64,000 bases of DNA. It comes from Mimachlamys varia. Its lineage: Eukaryota; Mollusca; Bivalvia; Pectinida; Pectinidae. The notes beneath the pieces were generated by a model. The model had not been told where the DNA came from and searched no databases. It was given only the letters and a program-made list of their open reading frames with translations. The position numbers and the translations under genes are program-made. Below, in pieces: positions 25,001 through 40,000 of this stretch. Every line of letters starts with the position of its first letter. Position 1 is the first letter of the stretch. The stretch spans positions 60,593,186-60,657,185 of the forward strand of contig OX392529.1 in assembly GCA_947623455.1 (NCBI GenBank). Reading direction: 5' to 3'.

Positions 25001-28000
25001 GAGTTGATCATGAGAAGGTGGGGATGGTGGTACAGGGAATGTGTGGGAGTTGATCATGAGAAGGTGGGGATGGGGGTACAGGGAATGTGTGGGAGTTGAT
25101 CGTGAGAAGGTGGGGGTGGGGGTACAGGGAATGTGTGGGAGTTGATCATGAGAAGGTGGGGGTGGTGGTACAGGGAATGTGTGGGAGTTGATCGTGAGAA
25201 GGTGGGGGTGGGGGTACAGGGGATGTGTGGGAGTTGATTGTGAGAAGGTGGGGGTGGTGGTACAGGGAATGTGTGGGAGTTGATCGTGAGAAGGTGGGGG
25301 TGGGGGTACAGGGAATGTGTGGGAGTTGATTGTGAGAAGGTGGGGGTGGTGGTACAGGGAATGTGTGGGAGTTGATTGTGAGAAGGTAGGGGTGGTGGTA
25401 CAGGGAATGTGTGGGAGTTGATCGTGAGAAGGTGGGGGTGGGGGTACAGGGAATGTGTGGGAGTTGATTGTGAGAAGGTGGGGGTGGGGGTACAGGGAAT
25501 GTGTGGGAGTTGATCGTGAGAAGGTGGGGGTGGTGGTACAGGGAATGTGTGGGAGTTGATCGTGAGAAGGTTGGGGTGTTGGTACAGGAATGTGTGGGAG
25601 TTGATCGTGAGAAGGTTGGGGTGGTGGTACAGGGAATGTGTGGGAGTTGGTCATGAGAAGGTGGGGGTGGGGGTACAGGGAATGTGTGGGAGTTGATCAT
25701 GAGAAGGTGGGGGTGGGGGTACAGGGGATGTGTAGGAGTTGATCGTGAGAAGGTGGGGGTGGGGGTACAGGGAATGTGTTGGAGTTGATCGTGAGAAGGT
25801 GGGGGTGGGGGTAGAGGGGATGTGTGGGAGTTGTTTGTGAGAAGGTGGGGGTGGGGGTACAGGGAATGTGTGGGAGTTGATCGTGAGAAGGTGGGGGTGG
25901 GGTACAGGGAATGAGTGGGAGTTGATCATGAGAAGGTAGGGGTGGGGGTACAGAGGATGTGTGGGAGTTGATCGTGAGAAGGTTGGGGTGGGGGTACAGG
26001 GAATGTGTGGGAGTTGGTCATGAGAAGGTAGGGGTGGGGGTACAGGGAATGTGTGGGAGTTGATCGTGAGAAGGTGGGGGTGGGGGTACAGGGGATGTGT
26101 GGGAGTTGATCAGGAGAAGGTGGGGGTGGGGGTACAGGGGATGTGTGGGAGTTGATCAGGAGAAGGTGGGGGTGGGGGTACAGGGAATGTGTGGGAGTTG
26201 GTCATGAGAAGGTGGGGGTGGGGGTACAGGGAATGTGTGGGAGTTGATCATGAGAAGGTAGGGGTGGTGGTACAGGGAATGTGTGGGAGTTGATCATGAG
26301 AAGGTGGGGGTGGTGGTACAGGGAATGTGTGGGAGTTGATCATGAGAAGGTGGGGGTAGGGGTACAGGGGATGTGTGGGAGTTGATCGTGAGAAGGTGGG
26401 GGTGAGGGTACAGGGAATGTGTGGGAGTTGATCAGGAGAAGGTGGGGGTGGTGGTACAGGGGATGTGTGGGAGTTGATCGTGAGAAGGTAGGGGTGGTGG
26501 TACAGGGAATGTGTGGGAGTTGATCGTGAGAAGGTGGGGGTGGTGGTACAGGGGATGTGTGGGAGTTGATCGTGAGAAGGTAGGGGTGGTGGTACAGGGA
26601 ATGTGTGGGAGTTGATCAGGAGAAGGTGGGGGTGGGGGTACAGAGGATGTGTGGGAGTTGATTGTGAGAAGGTGGGGGTGGGGGTACAGGGAATGTGTGG
26701 GAGTTGATCGTGAGAAGGTAGGGGTGGGGGTACAGGGAATGTGTGGGAGTTGATCGTGAGAAGGTAGGGGTGGGGGTACAGAGGATGTGTGGGAGTTGAT
26801 TGTGAGAAGGTGGGGGTGGTGGTACAGGGGATGTGTGGGAGTTGATCGTGAGAAGGTAGGGGTGGTGGTACAGGGAATGTGTGGGAGTTGATCGTGAGAA
26901 GGTGGGGGTGGGGGTACAGAGGATGTGTGGGAGTTGATTGTGAGAAGGTGGGGGTGGGGGTACAGGGAATGTGTGGGAGTTGGTCATGAGAAGTTGGGGG
27001 TAGGGGTACAGGGGATGTGTGGGAGTTGGTCATGAGAAGTTGGAGGTAGGGGTACAGGGGATGTGTGGGAGTTGATCATGAGAAGTTGGGGGTAGGGGTA
27101 CAGGGGATGTGTGGGAGTTGGTCATGAGAAGTTGGGGGTAGGGGTACAGGGAATGTGTGGGAGTTGGTCATGAGAAGGTGGGGGTAGGGGTACAGGGAAT
27201 GTGTGGGAGTTGATCATGAGAAGGTGGGGGAGGGGGTACAGGGGATGTGTGGGAGTTGATCGTGAGAAGGTTGGGGTGGGGGTACAATTATAAGTGTTAA
27301 AACCATGTAATGTGGTTCTAGGTGAACTTATGTTTACATTTTATGTGATGTTTAATATTGATTCAAACTTCAATTTCTGCAAAGTTTGATATTGTCGAAA
27401 AATTCAGTTATATATTGTTTACAAGTTGACATCAGTTATATATTTTCCATCTTGTATTTATGAGTTATAATAAAGTTTTGAATTTAAAAGAGTATTTTAT
27501 TGAAATTCAAAATGATCCTCTGAGGATGAAACAGGAATAAAAGGATATTCATTCGTAAATTTCTAGATGTTTCTCAAATAGTGTCTTCTGAAGGCCTTCA
27601 TCAAAGAGGCTTGTAATATTGTAATAAGCTAATTTACAGACTAATAACGAGATGTTGATCAACTGTTCCTAGAGAGACAATAAACATGTAGTATAAAGCA
27701 TGAGTGCTGACATGCCTTGTAAAATATTACTGACTGTATTCTAGTAATTTGTTATTGTGACCACGGAGTTACATACTCATATTAGGATCTAGAGGACATC
27801 TGTTAATGCATTGTTTTCATCAGAAGATGTGTCGGCCACTAATATAATCCCGCATGGAATGTGCCGTCTTTGTCAGTGGGTATGGTCAGCAGACTTGTGG
27901 CGCGGACTAGTCCTGCCCTGCAAGTTTTACGTTTGATATTGAAGGGATATGAATTAATCTCTGTGGAATAAATAGCTGTAAAATCAATAGAGACAACTGT

Positions 28001-31000
28001 AACATTGACCTTGACATTGTAGGACTGGGTGGAGCTTAGATCAGACAGTAATTATATAATGAGGCTTCTGTCAGCATTTCTGTGTTGAGAATGAGCTAAG
28101 TTTGTCACAATGTGTGATCATTTAGACCGGTAGTGAACTCTGTTACAGTGCCCTTAAATGATTACCTACATTGTAGATCTATTGAGCTCATCCTTTGTCA
28201 CAGTGTATGATCACCGAGATCTGTGGATGAGACCATCTCCTTTGTCACAGTGTATGATCACTTAGTTCTGTGGAGTGAGCTCACTCTTTGACACAGTGTA
28301 TGATCACTTAGGTCTGTGGAGTGAGCTCACTCTTTGTCACATTGTATGATCACTTAGTTCTGATGAGTGAGCTCACTCTTTGACACAGTGTATGATCACT
28401 TAGTTCTGAGGAGTGAGCTCATTCTTTGTCACAGTGTATGATCACTTAGTTCTGAGGAGTGAGCTCACTCTTTGACACAGTGTATGATCACTCAGTTCTG
28501 TGGAGTGAGCTCACTCTTTGTCACAGTGTATGATCACTTAGTTCTGTGGAGTGAGCTCACTCTTTGTCACAGTGTATGATCACTCAGTTCTGTGGAGTGA
28601 GCTCACTCTTTGACACAGTGTATGATCACTTAGTTCTGTGGAGTGAGCTCACTCTTTGTCACAGTGTATGATCACTCAGTTCTGAGGAGTGAGCTCACTC
28701 TTTGACACAGTGTATGATCACTCAGTTCTGAGGAGTGAGCTCACTCTTTGACACAGTGTATGATCACTCAGTTCTGAGGAGTGAGCTCACTCTTTGACAC
28801 AGTGTATGATCACTCAGTTCTGTGGAGTGAGCTCACTCTTTGTCACAGTGTATGATCACTCAGTTCTGTGGAGTGAGCTCACTCATTGACACAGTGTATG
28901 ATCACTTAGTTCTGAGGAGTGAGCTCACTCTTTGTCACAGTGTATGATCACTCAGTTCTGTGGAGTGACCTCACTCTTTGACACAGTGTATGATCACTTA
29001 GTTCTGTGGAGTGAGCTCACTCTTTGACACATTGTATGATCCCTTAGTTCTGAGGAGTGAGCTCACTCTTTGGCACAGTGTATGATCACTTAGTTCTGTG
29101 GAGTGAGCTCACTCTTTGTCACAGTGTATGATCACTTAGTTCTGAGGAGTGAGCTCACTCTTTGACAGTGTATGATCACTTAGTTCTGTGGAGTGAGCTC
29201 ACTCTTTGTCACATTGTATGATCACTTAGTTCTGAGGAGTGAGCTCACTCTTTGTCACAGTGTATGATCACTTAGTTCTGAGGAGTGAGCTCACTCTTTG
29301 TCACAGTGTATGATCACTTAGTTCTGAGGAGTGAGCTCACTCTTTGTCACAGTGTATGATCACTTAGTTCTGTGGAGTGAGCTCACTCTTTGTCACAGTG
29401 TATGATCACTTAGTTCTGAGGAGTGAGCTCACTCTTTGTCACAGTGTATGATCACTTAGTTCTGAGGAGTGAGCTCACTCTTTGACACAGTGTATGATCA
29501 CTCAGTTCTGTGGAGTGAGCTCACTCTTTGACACAGTGTATGATCTCTTAGTTCTGAGGAGTGAGCTCACTCTTTGACACAGTGTATGATCACTCGGTTC
29601 TGTGGAGTGAGCTCACTCTTTGACACAGTGTATGATCTCTTAGTTCTTAGGAGTGAGCTCACTCTTTGACACAGTGTATGATCTCTTAGTTCTGAGGAGT
29701 GAGCTCACTCTTTGACACAGTGTATGATCACTCGGTTCTGTGGAGTGACCTCACTCTTTGTCACAGTGTATGATCACTCAGTTCTGTGGAGGCAGCTCAC
29801 TCTTTGACACAGTGTATGATCACTCAGTTCTGAGGAGTGAGCTCACTCTTTGACACAGTGTATGATCACTTAGTTCTGTGGAGTGAGCTCACTCTTTGAC
29901 ACAGTGTATGATCACTCAGTTCTGTGGAGTGAGCTCACTCTTTGACACAGTGTATGATCACTCAGTTCTGAGGAGTGAGCTCACTCTTTGACACAGTGTA
30001 TGATCACTCAGTTCTGTGGAGTGAGCTCACTCTTTGACACAGTGTATGATCACTCAGTTCTGAGGAGTGAGCTCACTCTTTGACACAGTGTATGATCACT
30101 CAGTTCTGAGGAGTGAGCTCACTCTTTGACACAGTGTATGATTTAAGTTATTGTAATACTAAAGTTTGTGATATAAAACAACAGATGTTGGAGTAACAGG
30201 CTATCCCCAGTCATCTCTATACATACATAGATCAATTGTGTTCAATGGTTGTGCATTACATTTCAGAATCAAACCACAGCATGAATTAATTGAAATCTGA
30301 ATAAAAACTTCTTCATCAGTTGCCAAGTTGCATGAGATCAGAGTATTGCTATAGGAACAAATAATTAACTCAATTGATTCTACGAGCTGTAGCAATGTTA
30401 TAATTAGATGAGTGAGTGATATCAAGTGTTCTGGGCTGTTGTATAGGGCTAGACGGGGCTGTGGGATGGGGGGCTACACTGGGCTGTGAGATGGGGCTAC
30501 ACTTGTCTGTGGGATGGGGCTACACTGGTCTGTGGGATGGGGGGCTATACTGGGCTGTGAGATGGGGCTACACTTGTCTGTGGGATGGGGCTACACTGGT
30601 CTGTGGGATGGGGGGCTATACTGGGCTGTGAGATGGGGCTACACTGGGCTGTGAGATGGGGCTACACTTGTCTGTGGGATGGGGCTACACTGGTCTGTGG
30701 GATGGGGGGCTATACTGGGCTGTGAGATGGGGCTACACTGGGCTGTGAGATGGGGCTACACTGGGCTGTGGGATGGGGCTACACTGGGCTGTAGGATGGG
30801 GCTACACTGGGCTGTGGTATAGGGCTACACTGGGCTGTGAGATGGGGCTACACTGGGCTGTGAGATGGGGCTACACTGGGCTGTAGGATGGGGCTACACT
30901 GGGCTGTGGGATGGGGCTACACTGGGCTGTGGGATGGGGCTACACTGGGCTGTAGGATGGGGCTACACTGGGCTGTGGGATGGGGCTACACTGGACTGTA

Positions 31001-34000
31001 GGATGGGGCTACACTGGGCTGTGGTATAGGGCTACACCGGGCTGTGAGATGGGGCTACACTGGGCTGTAGGATGGGGCTACACTGGGCTGTGGGATGGGG
31101 CTACACTGGACTGTAGGATGGGGCTACACTGGGCTGTGGTATAGGGCTACACCGGGCTGTGAGATGGGGCTACACTGGGCTGTGAGATTGGGCTACACTG
31201 GGCTGTGAGATGGGGCTATACTGGACTGTAGGATGGGGCAACACTGGGCTGTAGGATGGGGCTACACTGGGCTGTGGGATGGGGCTACACTGGACTGTAG
31301 GATGGGGCTACACTGGGCTGTGGTATAGGGCTACACCGGGCTGTGAGATGGGGCTACACTGGGCTGTGAGATTGGGCTACACTGGGCTGTGAGATGGGGC
31401 AATACTGGACTGTAGGATGGGGCTACACTGGGCTGTGGTATAGGGCTACACTGGGCTGTGGGATGGGGCTACACTGGGCTGTGAGATGGGGCTACACGGG
31501 GCTGTGAGATGGGGCTACACTGGGCTGTGAGATGGGGCTACACTGGGCTGTGAGATGGGGCTACACTGGGCTGTGAGATGGGGCTACACTGAGCTGTGGG
31601 ATGGGGCTACACTGGGCTGTGAGATGGGGCTACACTGGGCTGTGGGATGGGGCTACACTGGGCTGTGAGATGGGGCTACACTGGGCTGTGAGATGGGGCT
31701 ACACTGGGCTGTGGGATGGGGCTACACTGGGCTGTGGTATAGGGCTACACTGGGCTGTGAGATGGAGCTACACTGGGCTGTGAGATGGGGCTACACTGGG
31801 CTGTGAGATAGGGCCACACCGGGCTGTGAGATGGGGCTACACTGGGCTGTGAGATGGGGCTACACCGGGCTGTGAGATGGGGCTACACTGGGCTGTGAGA
31901 TGGGGCTACACTGGGCTGTGGGATGGGGCTACACTGGGCTTTGGGATGGGGCCACACTGGGCTGTGGGATGGGGCTACACTGGGCTGTGGGAGGGGGCTA
32001 CACTGGGCTGTGAGATGGGGCTACACTGGGCTGTGAGATGGGGCTACACTGGGCTGTGGGATGGGGCTACACTGGGCTGTGAGATGGGGCTACACTGGGC
32101 TGTGGGATGGGGCTACACTGGGCTGTGAGATGGGGCTACACTGGGCTGTGAGATGGGGCTACACTGGGCTGTGAGATGGGGCTACACTGGGCTGTGAGAT
32201 GGGGCCACACCGGGCTTTGGTACCTAACTGTATGGAGAACAAGGAGGTATGGGGCTATTCAGTCAGAATCAGATTTGAGCTAGATTCATTAGTGTATTGG
32301 TAGAGCTTACAGAGTTACACCACAACAGTAGGCATCCTCATTGAGAGTACTGTTTCCCATAGCTTGGACTGTGGGATTTATTGTTCACGGATTAATTAGC
32401 GTAATTAGGGAAAGTGGTGAGGCTATAATACCATAGAAACATTGTACATGTAAATCAAAGGAAGCCTTTGTTCCTTGTGTATGTGTATAGTGTATACCAG
32501 AGTAGTGTAATGTAAAACAACTTTTATTATCAGGAATACTGCTACTAATTCAACATTTTATGAGAAAACAGGAAGTCCATATACAGATCAGAGTTGTTGT
32601 AGTTATATTATAATTAGTATGAGACTACATTACCCAGTGTCTATAGATTTATTGATAATATATAGTCTCATACTAATTATAATACATGTATATAGTTACA
32701 GTAGATATACAGAATCATTGAGTTTGGTGGTAATATTACTCCTGTCGTGGAGTTGGTCTTTGGGCAATCTACCACGTTTGGAATTGATGGTGATCTGGTC
32801 GCTATATTTCTATGGGCTGCCAATAGCATGTGATGACATCAGTGAAGATGTGAGATTTCTCGGTAGGGTACTATCCTCACATTCCTCCATTGATCCACCA
32901 TCTCTGTCAAATCTGTGACTGCAATATCAGAACTGAGGCATCCCAAGTAGGCATCCAAGTTTGATGTATATTCAACAGATACTTAAATAGATATATGCAT
33001 GTGTGTGTATGGATTGCTAGAACTCCAGATTTATTGCCCTGTTGGACAGCTATGACCACATCACCTAATGTATTATACTTGTACCAGCTGCTATCAAAGC
33101 CAGATTCTAGATATTGATGTCATAACATACTCTTTGTTATTATTTCACGTGAACCTTGCCATTTAACATATTGATCCTGTAGTCATATCATAGGTGTTAC
33201 AAAACATAAATATATGAATTTAAAATCAGTTTACTGCTGTAGCAAACATTACACTAACATATATGTGAGTATGACATCATTGAAATAAATGTTGATACAC
33301 AGGTATGTAAATTTTGCTTATTTGAAAATTATCAGTAAATAAACAAGAGATATCTATATTATCACCTTGTGGTATTTGTATACAGGTGTGGACATACCAT
33401 CATCTGTCATATATAGATAGTGTAATAAGTTGTCAAGGGCAGATAACTCTATAAAAATAAGTATACCGTGTCATGTATATCGTGGAATAAGTTGTCAAGG
33501 GCAGATAACTCTATAAAAATAACAATCCTACTCCTGATTTGGACAAATGTGTGGAAAATAAGTATACCGTCATCTGTCATGTAGATCGTGTAGTAAGTTG
33601 TCAAGGGTAGCTAACCCTATAAAAATAAGTATACCGTCATCTGTCATGTAGATCGTGTAGTAAGTTGTCAAGGGTAGCTAACCCTATAAAAATAAGTATA
33701 CCGTCATCTGTCATGTAGATCGTGTAGTAAGTTGTCAAGGGTAGCTAACCCTATAAAAATAAGTATACCGTCATCTGTCATGTAGATCGTGTAGTAAGTT
33801 GTCAAGGGTAGCTAACCCTATAAAAATAAGTATACCGTCATCTGTCATGTAGATCGTGTAGTAAGTTGTCAAGGGCAGATAACTCTATAAAAATAAGCAT
33901 GCCTACTCCTTATTTGGACAAAAGTGTGGAAAATATGCATTCCATCGTCATGAAATATTTGTCAAGGGTAGATAACTCCATAAAGTTATGGTAAGTATTA

Positions 34001-37000
34001 CATCATGAAAATTGGTTTTACCTAAAAAAACCTCAATTTCATTTCAGTAATAATTACCATAACTTTAGTATGCAATATATAGTACCTACACCCATAAAAG
34101 GAAAAAAAAGAAAAATAAAATAAAAAAGAAAAATAAAAATAATAAAAGAAAAGAAAAAGGATTCCTACCACAGAATTTGGTCTGCTTGGTACTACTAGGC
34201 CATTGATATTGGCTGTGTTCCCATCTGAAGTTAGATAGGGTAATGAGGTATAAATATTTCCCCTTGAGTGAGTAATTGAATGAGCCCAGTGATAACCCAG
34301 GCCAGCGTACACAAACCTGTATTGTGTATATACCCTACTACCAAAAGTGTGAATGGGATGTGTTTCTGTGTATACACAGATGTACACAATGTACTAGACA
34401 ATAAATAAGTTGATCTAACTGTTCAAGGGCATGGTTGGCTTAATCACGTGTATTAAGTTTAGGTTACGAAGATGAATATTAAAAGAAAAAATTATGATTT
34501 TCAAAACAAATTTTGCGTTTTGCAATTCAGCATGGAAATCTGAGAACAAAAACATAATCAAAAGTTCTGATTACTGAAATATCTGATTTAAAACATTTTG
34601 ATTCAATAGTTATCAAGCTAACTTTGGTTTGATGAAAACTATAACACAGCATCCTGTCTATCTGTGGAGTCTCTACTACTGCTAAAACCATCAACAGTTT
34701 CCTTAAAACTGGTAATTCTATCAAAACTACATTTTAGAAATGTGTTCCTCAAGAAGCTGAATGAACCAGTATTATATTCTGTCCCTCATCTTTTGACTTT
34801 AATTTGTCCCAAACAACAGTGAAAGTTCTTGATATAAAAACTGAGCCACCAATCTAGTTTCTACATGGATTAATTAGATTATTTATTGTTATATTAAATT
34901 GATTGGTCCTAAAGTATACCCAATGAAAATACTGTTACTGTAGGTCAACAACAAGGCCTTTAGTTGCTGTAGCCCGGGATGTGCTACTACAGTTTGGTTT
35001 TCTGCACACGATTATAGTATTTTATCATATACTGAGATTGTTTTGTACACAAACAGGAATTGAAAACTTAATTTCCTGTTTGTGTACAAAACAATCTCAG
35101 TATATATCATTCATACCAAACTGAGGAATCTTATTCGTAATATAGTATTTTATTGGTCATTTTGGGTCCGCCCACCATGGCACACAGTTCACATTCATAT
35201 AGGAGATACTGTATAAATGTGTTTGCAGGGATAATTCTGACTCTTAAAACTATGGGAGAATTTGAGGGATTTTATGGGATAAGCAAAATATCTATGAGAT
35301 TTTTCTATATAAAGTAAAAAAAAATTGAATTTTCAATGAGATTTTCAGGAAAATATAGGTAAAAATCCCAAAAGTGATCCCTGTGTTTTTGTCATCAGAT
35401 GAGACTTACTATGATAAACATTCAAAATTGAAAGGAGACTCAAGTAGATGTGACACATGGCTGAGGATTTATCATAAGCTTATAAAGAATACACACATGT
35501 AATTATGTACCAATAACAACTTAAAATTTGAATAAAGTCAACAATGTGATAATATTGTCATCTGATATAAATTGCAAGAAATCAGTGTAGGGCGGTTTTA
35601 TATACCGGTAGTTAATAAGCAGCAGAACCTAACACAAGTTACTGTTGAAACAATGTCTTATAAACATTGTAATTAGGTGAAAAAACAACATTTGACTACT
35701 AGACTGCTAGCCATATAGAACAATCTGTGTTTGATATTACATAGAAAAGTTCTTTTTTAATCTTAACAGTGTAAATGTAAGTCGGCCTCACTACATCACT
35801 ACCTGGTAGCTAGGCTATCCTGCTCACTACATCACTACATCACTACCTGGTAGCTAGGTTATCCTGCTCACTACATCACTACATCACTACATCACTACAT
35901 CACTACATCACTACCTGGTAGCTAGGTTATCCTGCTCACTACATCACTACAACACTACATCACTACATCACTACATCACTACATCACTACCTGGTAGCTA
36001 GGTTATCCTGCTCACTACATCACTACATCACTACAACACTACATCACTACATCACTACATCACTACATCACTACCTGGTAGCTAGGTTATCCTGCTCACT
36101 ACATCACTACATCACTACATCACTACCTGGTAGCTAGGCTATCCTGCTCACTACATCACTACATCACTACATCACTACCTGGTAGCTAGGTTATCCTGCT
36201 CACTACATCACTACATCACTACATCACTACCTGGTAGCTAGGTTATCCTGCTCACTACATCACTACATCACTACATCACTACATCACTACCTGGTAGCTA
36301 GGTTATCCTGCTCACTACATCACTACATCACTACATCACTACCTGGTAGCTAGGTTATCCTGCTCACTACATCACTACATCACTACATCACTACATCACT
36401 ACATCACTACCTGGTAGCTAGGTTATCCTGCTCACTACATCACTACATCACTACATCACTACAACACTACATCACTACCTGGTAGCTAGGTTATCCTGCT
36501 CACTACATCACTACATCACTACATCACTACATCACTACATCACTACCTGGTAGCTAGGTTATCCTGCTCACTACATCACTACATCACTACATCACTTCAT
36601 CACTACATCACTACAACACTACATCACTACATCACTACATCACTACATCACTACATCACTACAACACTACATCACTACCTGGTAGCTAGGTTATCCTGCT
36701 CACTACATCACTACATCACTACATCACTACATCACTACAACACTACATCACTACATCACTACCTGGTAGCTAGGTTATCCTGCTCACTACATCACTACAT
36801 CACTACCTGGTAGCTAGGTTGTCCTGCTCACTACATCACTACATCACTACATCACTACATCACTACATCACTACATCACTACCTGGTAGCTAGGTTGTCC
36901 TGCTCACTACATCACTACATCACTACATCACTACATCACTACATCACTACATCACTACCTGGTAGCTAGGTTATCCTGCTCACTACATCACTACCTGGTA

Positions 37001-40000
37001 GCTAGGTTATCCAGCTCACTACATCACTACATCACTACCTGGTAGCTAGGTTATCCTGCTCACTACATCACTACATCACTACCTGGTAGCTAGGTTATCC
37101 TGCTCACTACATCACTACATCACTACAACACTACATCACTACATCACTACAACACTACATCACTACATCACTACAACACTACATCACTACATCACTACAT
37201 CACTACAACACTACATCACTACATCACTACAACACTACATCACTACATCACTACATCACTACATCACTACCTGGTAGCTAGGTTATCCTGCTCACTACAT
37301 CACTACATCACTACAACACTACATCACTACATCACTACATCACTACATCACTACATCACTACAACACTACATCACTACAACACTACATCACTACATCACT
37401 ACATCACTACCTGGTAGCTAGGTTATCCTGCTCACTACATCACTACCTGGTAGCTAGGCTATCCTGCTCACTACATCACTACATCACTACATCACTACCT
37501 GGTAGCTAGGTTATCCTGCTCACTACATCACTACATCACTACATCACTACATCACTACATCACTACCTGGTAGCTGGGTTATCCTGCTCACTACATCACT
37601 ACATCACTACATCACTACAACACTACATCACTACCTGGTAGCTAGGTTATCCTGCTCACTACATCACTACATCACTACATCACTACATCACTACATCACT
37701 ACATCACTACCTGGTAGCTAGGTTATCCTGCTCACTACATCACTACCTGGTAGCTAGGCTATCCTGCTCACTACATCACTACATCACTACATCACTACCT
37801 GGTAGCTAGGTTATCCTGCTCACTACATCACTACATCACTACATCACTACCTGGTAGCTAGGTTATCCTGCTCACTACATCACTACATCACTACATCACT
37901 ACATCACTACATCACTACATCACTACCTGGTAGCTAGGTTATCCTGCTCACTACATCACTACATCACTACATCACTACAACACTACATCACTACATCACT
38001 ACATCACTACATCACTACCTGGTAGCTAGGTTATCCTGCTCACTACATCACTACATCACTACATCACTACATCACTACCTGGTAGCTAGGTTATCCTGCT
38101 CACTACATCACTACATCACTACATCACTACATCACTACCTGGTAGCTAGGTTATCCTGCTCACTACATCACTACATCACTACATCACTACATCACTACAA
38201 CACTACATCACTACATCACTACATCACTACCTGGTAGCTAGGTTATCCTGCTCACTACATCACTACATCACTACATCACTACATCACTACATCACTACAT
38301 CACTACCTGGTAGCTAGGTTATCCTGCTCACTACATCACTACATCACTACATCACTACATCACTACATCACTACATCACTACCTGGTAGCTAGGTTATCC
38401 TGCTCACTACATCACTACATCACTACATCACTACATCACTACAACACTACCTGGTAGCTAGGTTATCCTGCTCACTACATCACTACATCACTACATCACT
38501 ACATCACTACCTGGTAGCTAGGTTATCCTGCTCACTACATCACTACATCACTACATCACTACATCACTACATCACTACCTGGTAGCTAGGTTATCCTGCT
38601 CACTACATCACTACATCACTACATCACTACATCACTACCTGGTAGCTAGGTTATCCTGCTCACTACATCACTACATCACTACATCACTACATCACTACAT
38701 CACTACATCACTACCTGGTAGCTAGGTTATCCTGCTCACTACATCACTACATCACTACATCACTACATCACTACATCACTACATCACTACCTGGTAGCTA
38801 GGTTATCCTGCTCACTACATCACTACATCACTACATCACTACATCACTACATCACTACCTGGTAGCTAGGTTATCCTGCTCACTACATCACTACATCACT
38901 ACATCACTACATCACTACATCACTACATCACTACCTGGTAGCTAGGTTATCCTGCTCACTACATCACTACATCACTACATCACTACAACACTACATCACT
39001 ACCTGGTAGCTAGGTTATCCTGCTCACTACATCACTACATCACTACATCACTACATCACTACCTGGTAGCTAGGTTATCCTGCTCACTACATCACTACAT
39101 CACTACCTGGTAGCTAGGTTGTCCTGCTCACTACATCACTACATCACTACATCACTACATCACTACATCACTACCTGGTAGCTAGGTTATCCTGCTCACT
39201 ACATCACTCTACTCTACAGTGACTGATCATGAGGTGTCACATTTATAAGTACACCTATTTACAGTTACATCTACTACCTGGATAAGCCTATTACATAATG
39301 TATGACGTACCTGGTGTCAAACCCTGTTAGGTCAGACCTAGACTTGGATTACACCAGGAACCAGCTGGGTGTCAGGATGATGAATCATCATATTGACCGC
39401 TAACACATGGCTGTGTTGATAATGCTGTCATAATTAACTCTGTATCAGATTTTAATACAAATGGGTGTTTTTGTGGACTTGCAACTTCAGAAATATGATA
39501 ATATTATGTTTTGTGACTTTGTCATGACTGCAATCCTGCCATTTTTAAGAGGGATATGTGTTATGCTGTTATAAGTTTGACCTGTACCAGGTTACTTTGG
39601 GTTACAGTTTATCCTTAAAGACCACCTGTCTAAATCACTTCCTTGCAGTAGTGTTACAACACAGCCCTCCTGTCTATAGGGCAAGTTTTGTTATCTCCCT
39701 TGGATGGCATTAACCCCCCACAAGATTTTAATAAACTGTTACGGGCTTGTAATGTTGACCTTGTCACAAGGCAGTTATTATAGAGTGATAAGGGGCACTG
39801 ATGGACTAGTTTGGTATTAGATATTACAGATCTTAGAAAAAAACAACATAAACCATCTCTATTTATTGTTGGTTGAAAAACTAAGCAAGCATGAAATCAT
39901 TTGTAAGTCAATAAATTATAAATTCCTTGCCAAATTTGTATTTGAAAGTTGTCATGCTCCATAAAGAAGATAAAAGCAGAGTACTTCAGTACTGTGGCCT

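Larger units (their letters stand above)
33986..35784. other. intron 1 unique sequence with a long hairpin
   Basis: No gene recognised. It contains the A-rich run at 34098 and the foldback at 35027-35105. Confidence 0.5.

Noticed and set aside
23004..27033. Proline-rich minus-strand ORFs (repeat with SRSTPTHSLYPHP) resembling an extensin-like protein
   Set aside because: The proline richness follows from the G-rich repeat read in reverse. The ORFs break and restart wherever unit length varies, and two or three frames are open in parallel.
32281..32345. Possible tRNA or SINE head (TTAGTGTATTGGTAGAGC)
   Set aside because: The A-box-like word lacks a B box at the right distance, and no acceptor or anticodon stem can be drawn. 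A similar weak candidate near 15585 fails for the same reason.
35785..39212. CRISPR-like array (repeats alternating with variable spacers)
   Set aside because: The spacers are the same nonamer in different numbers, not unique sequences. The genome is eukaryotic and no cas genes are present.
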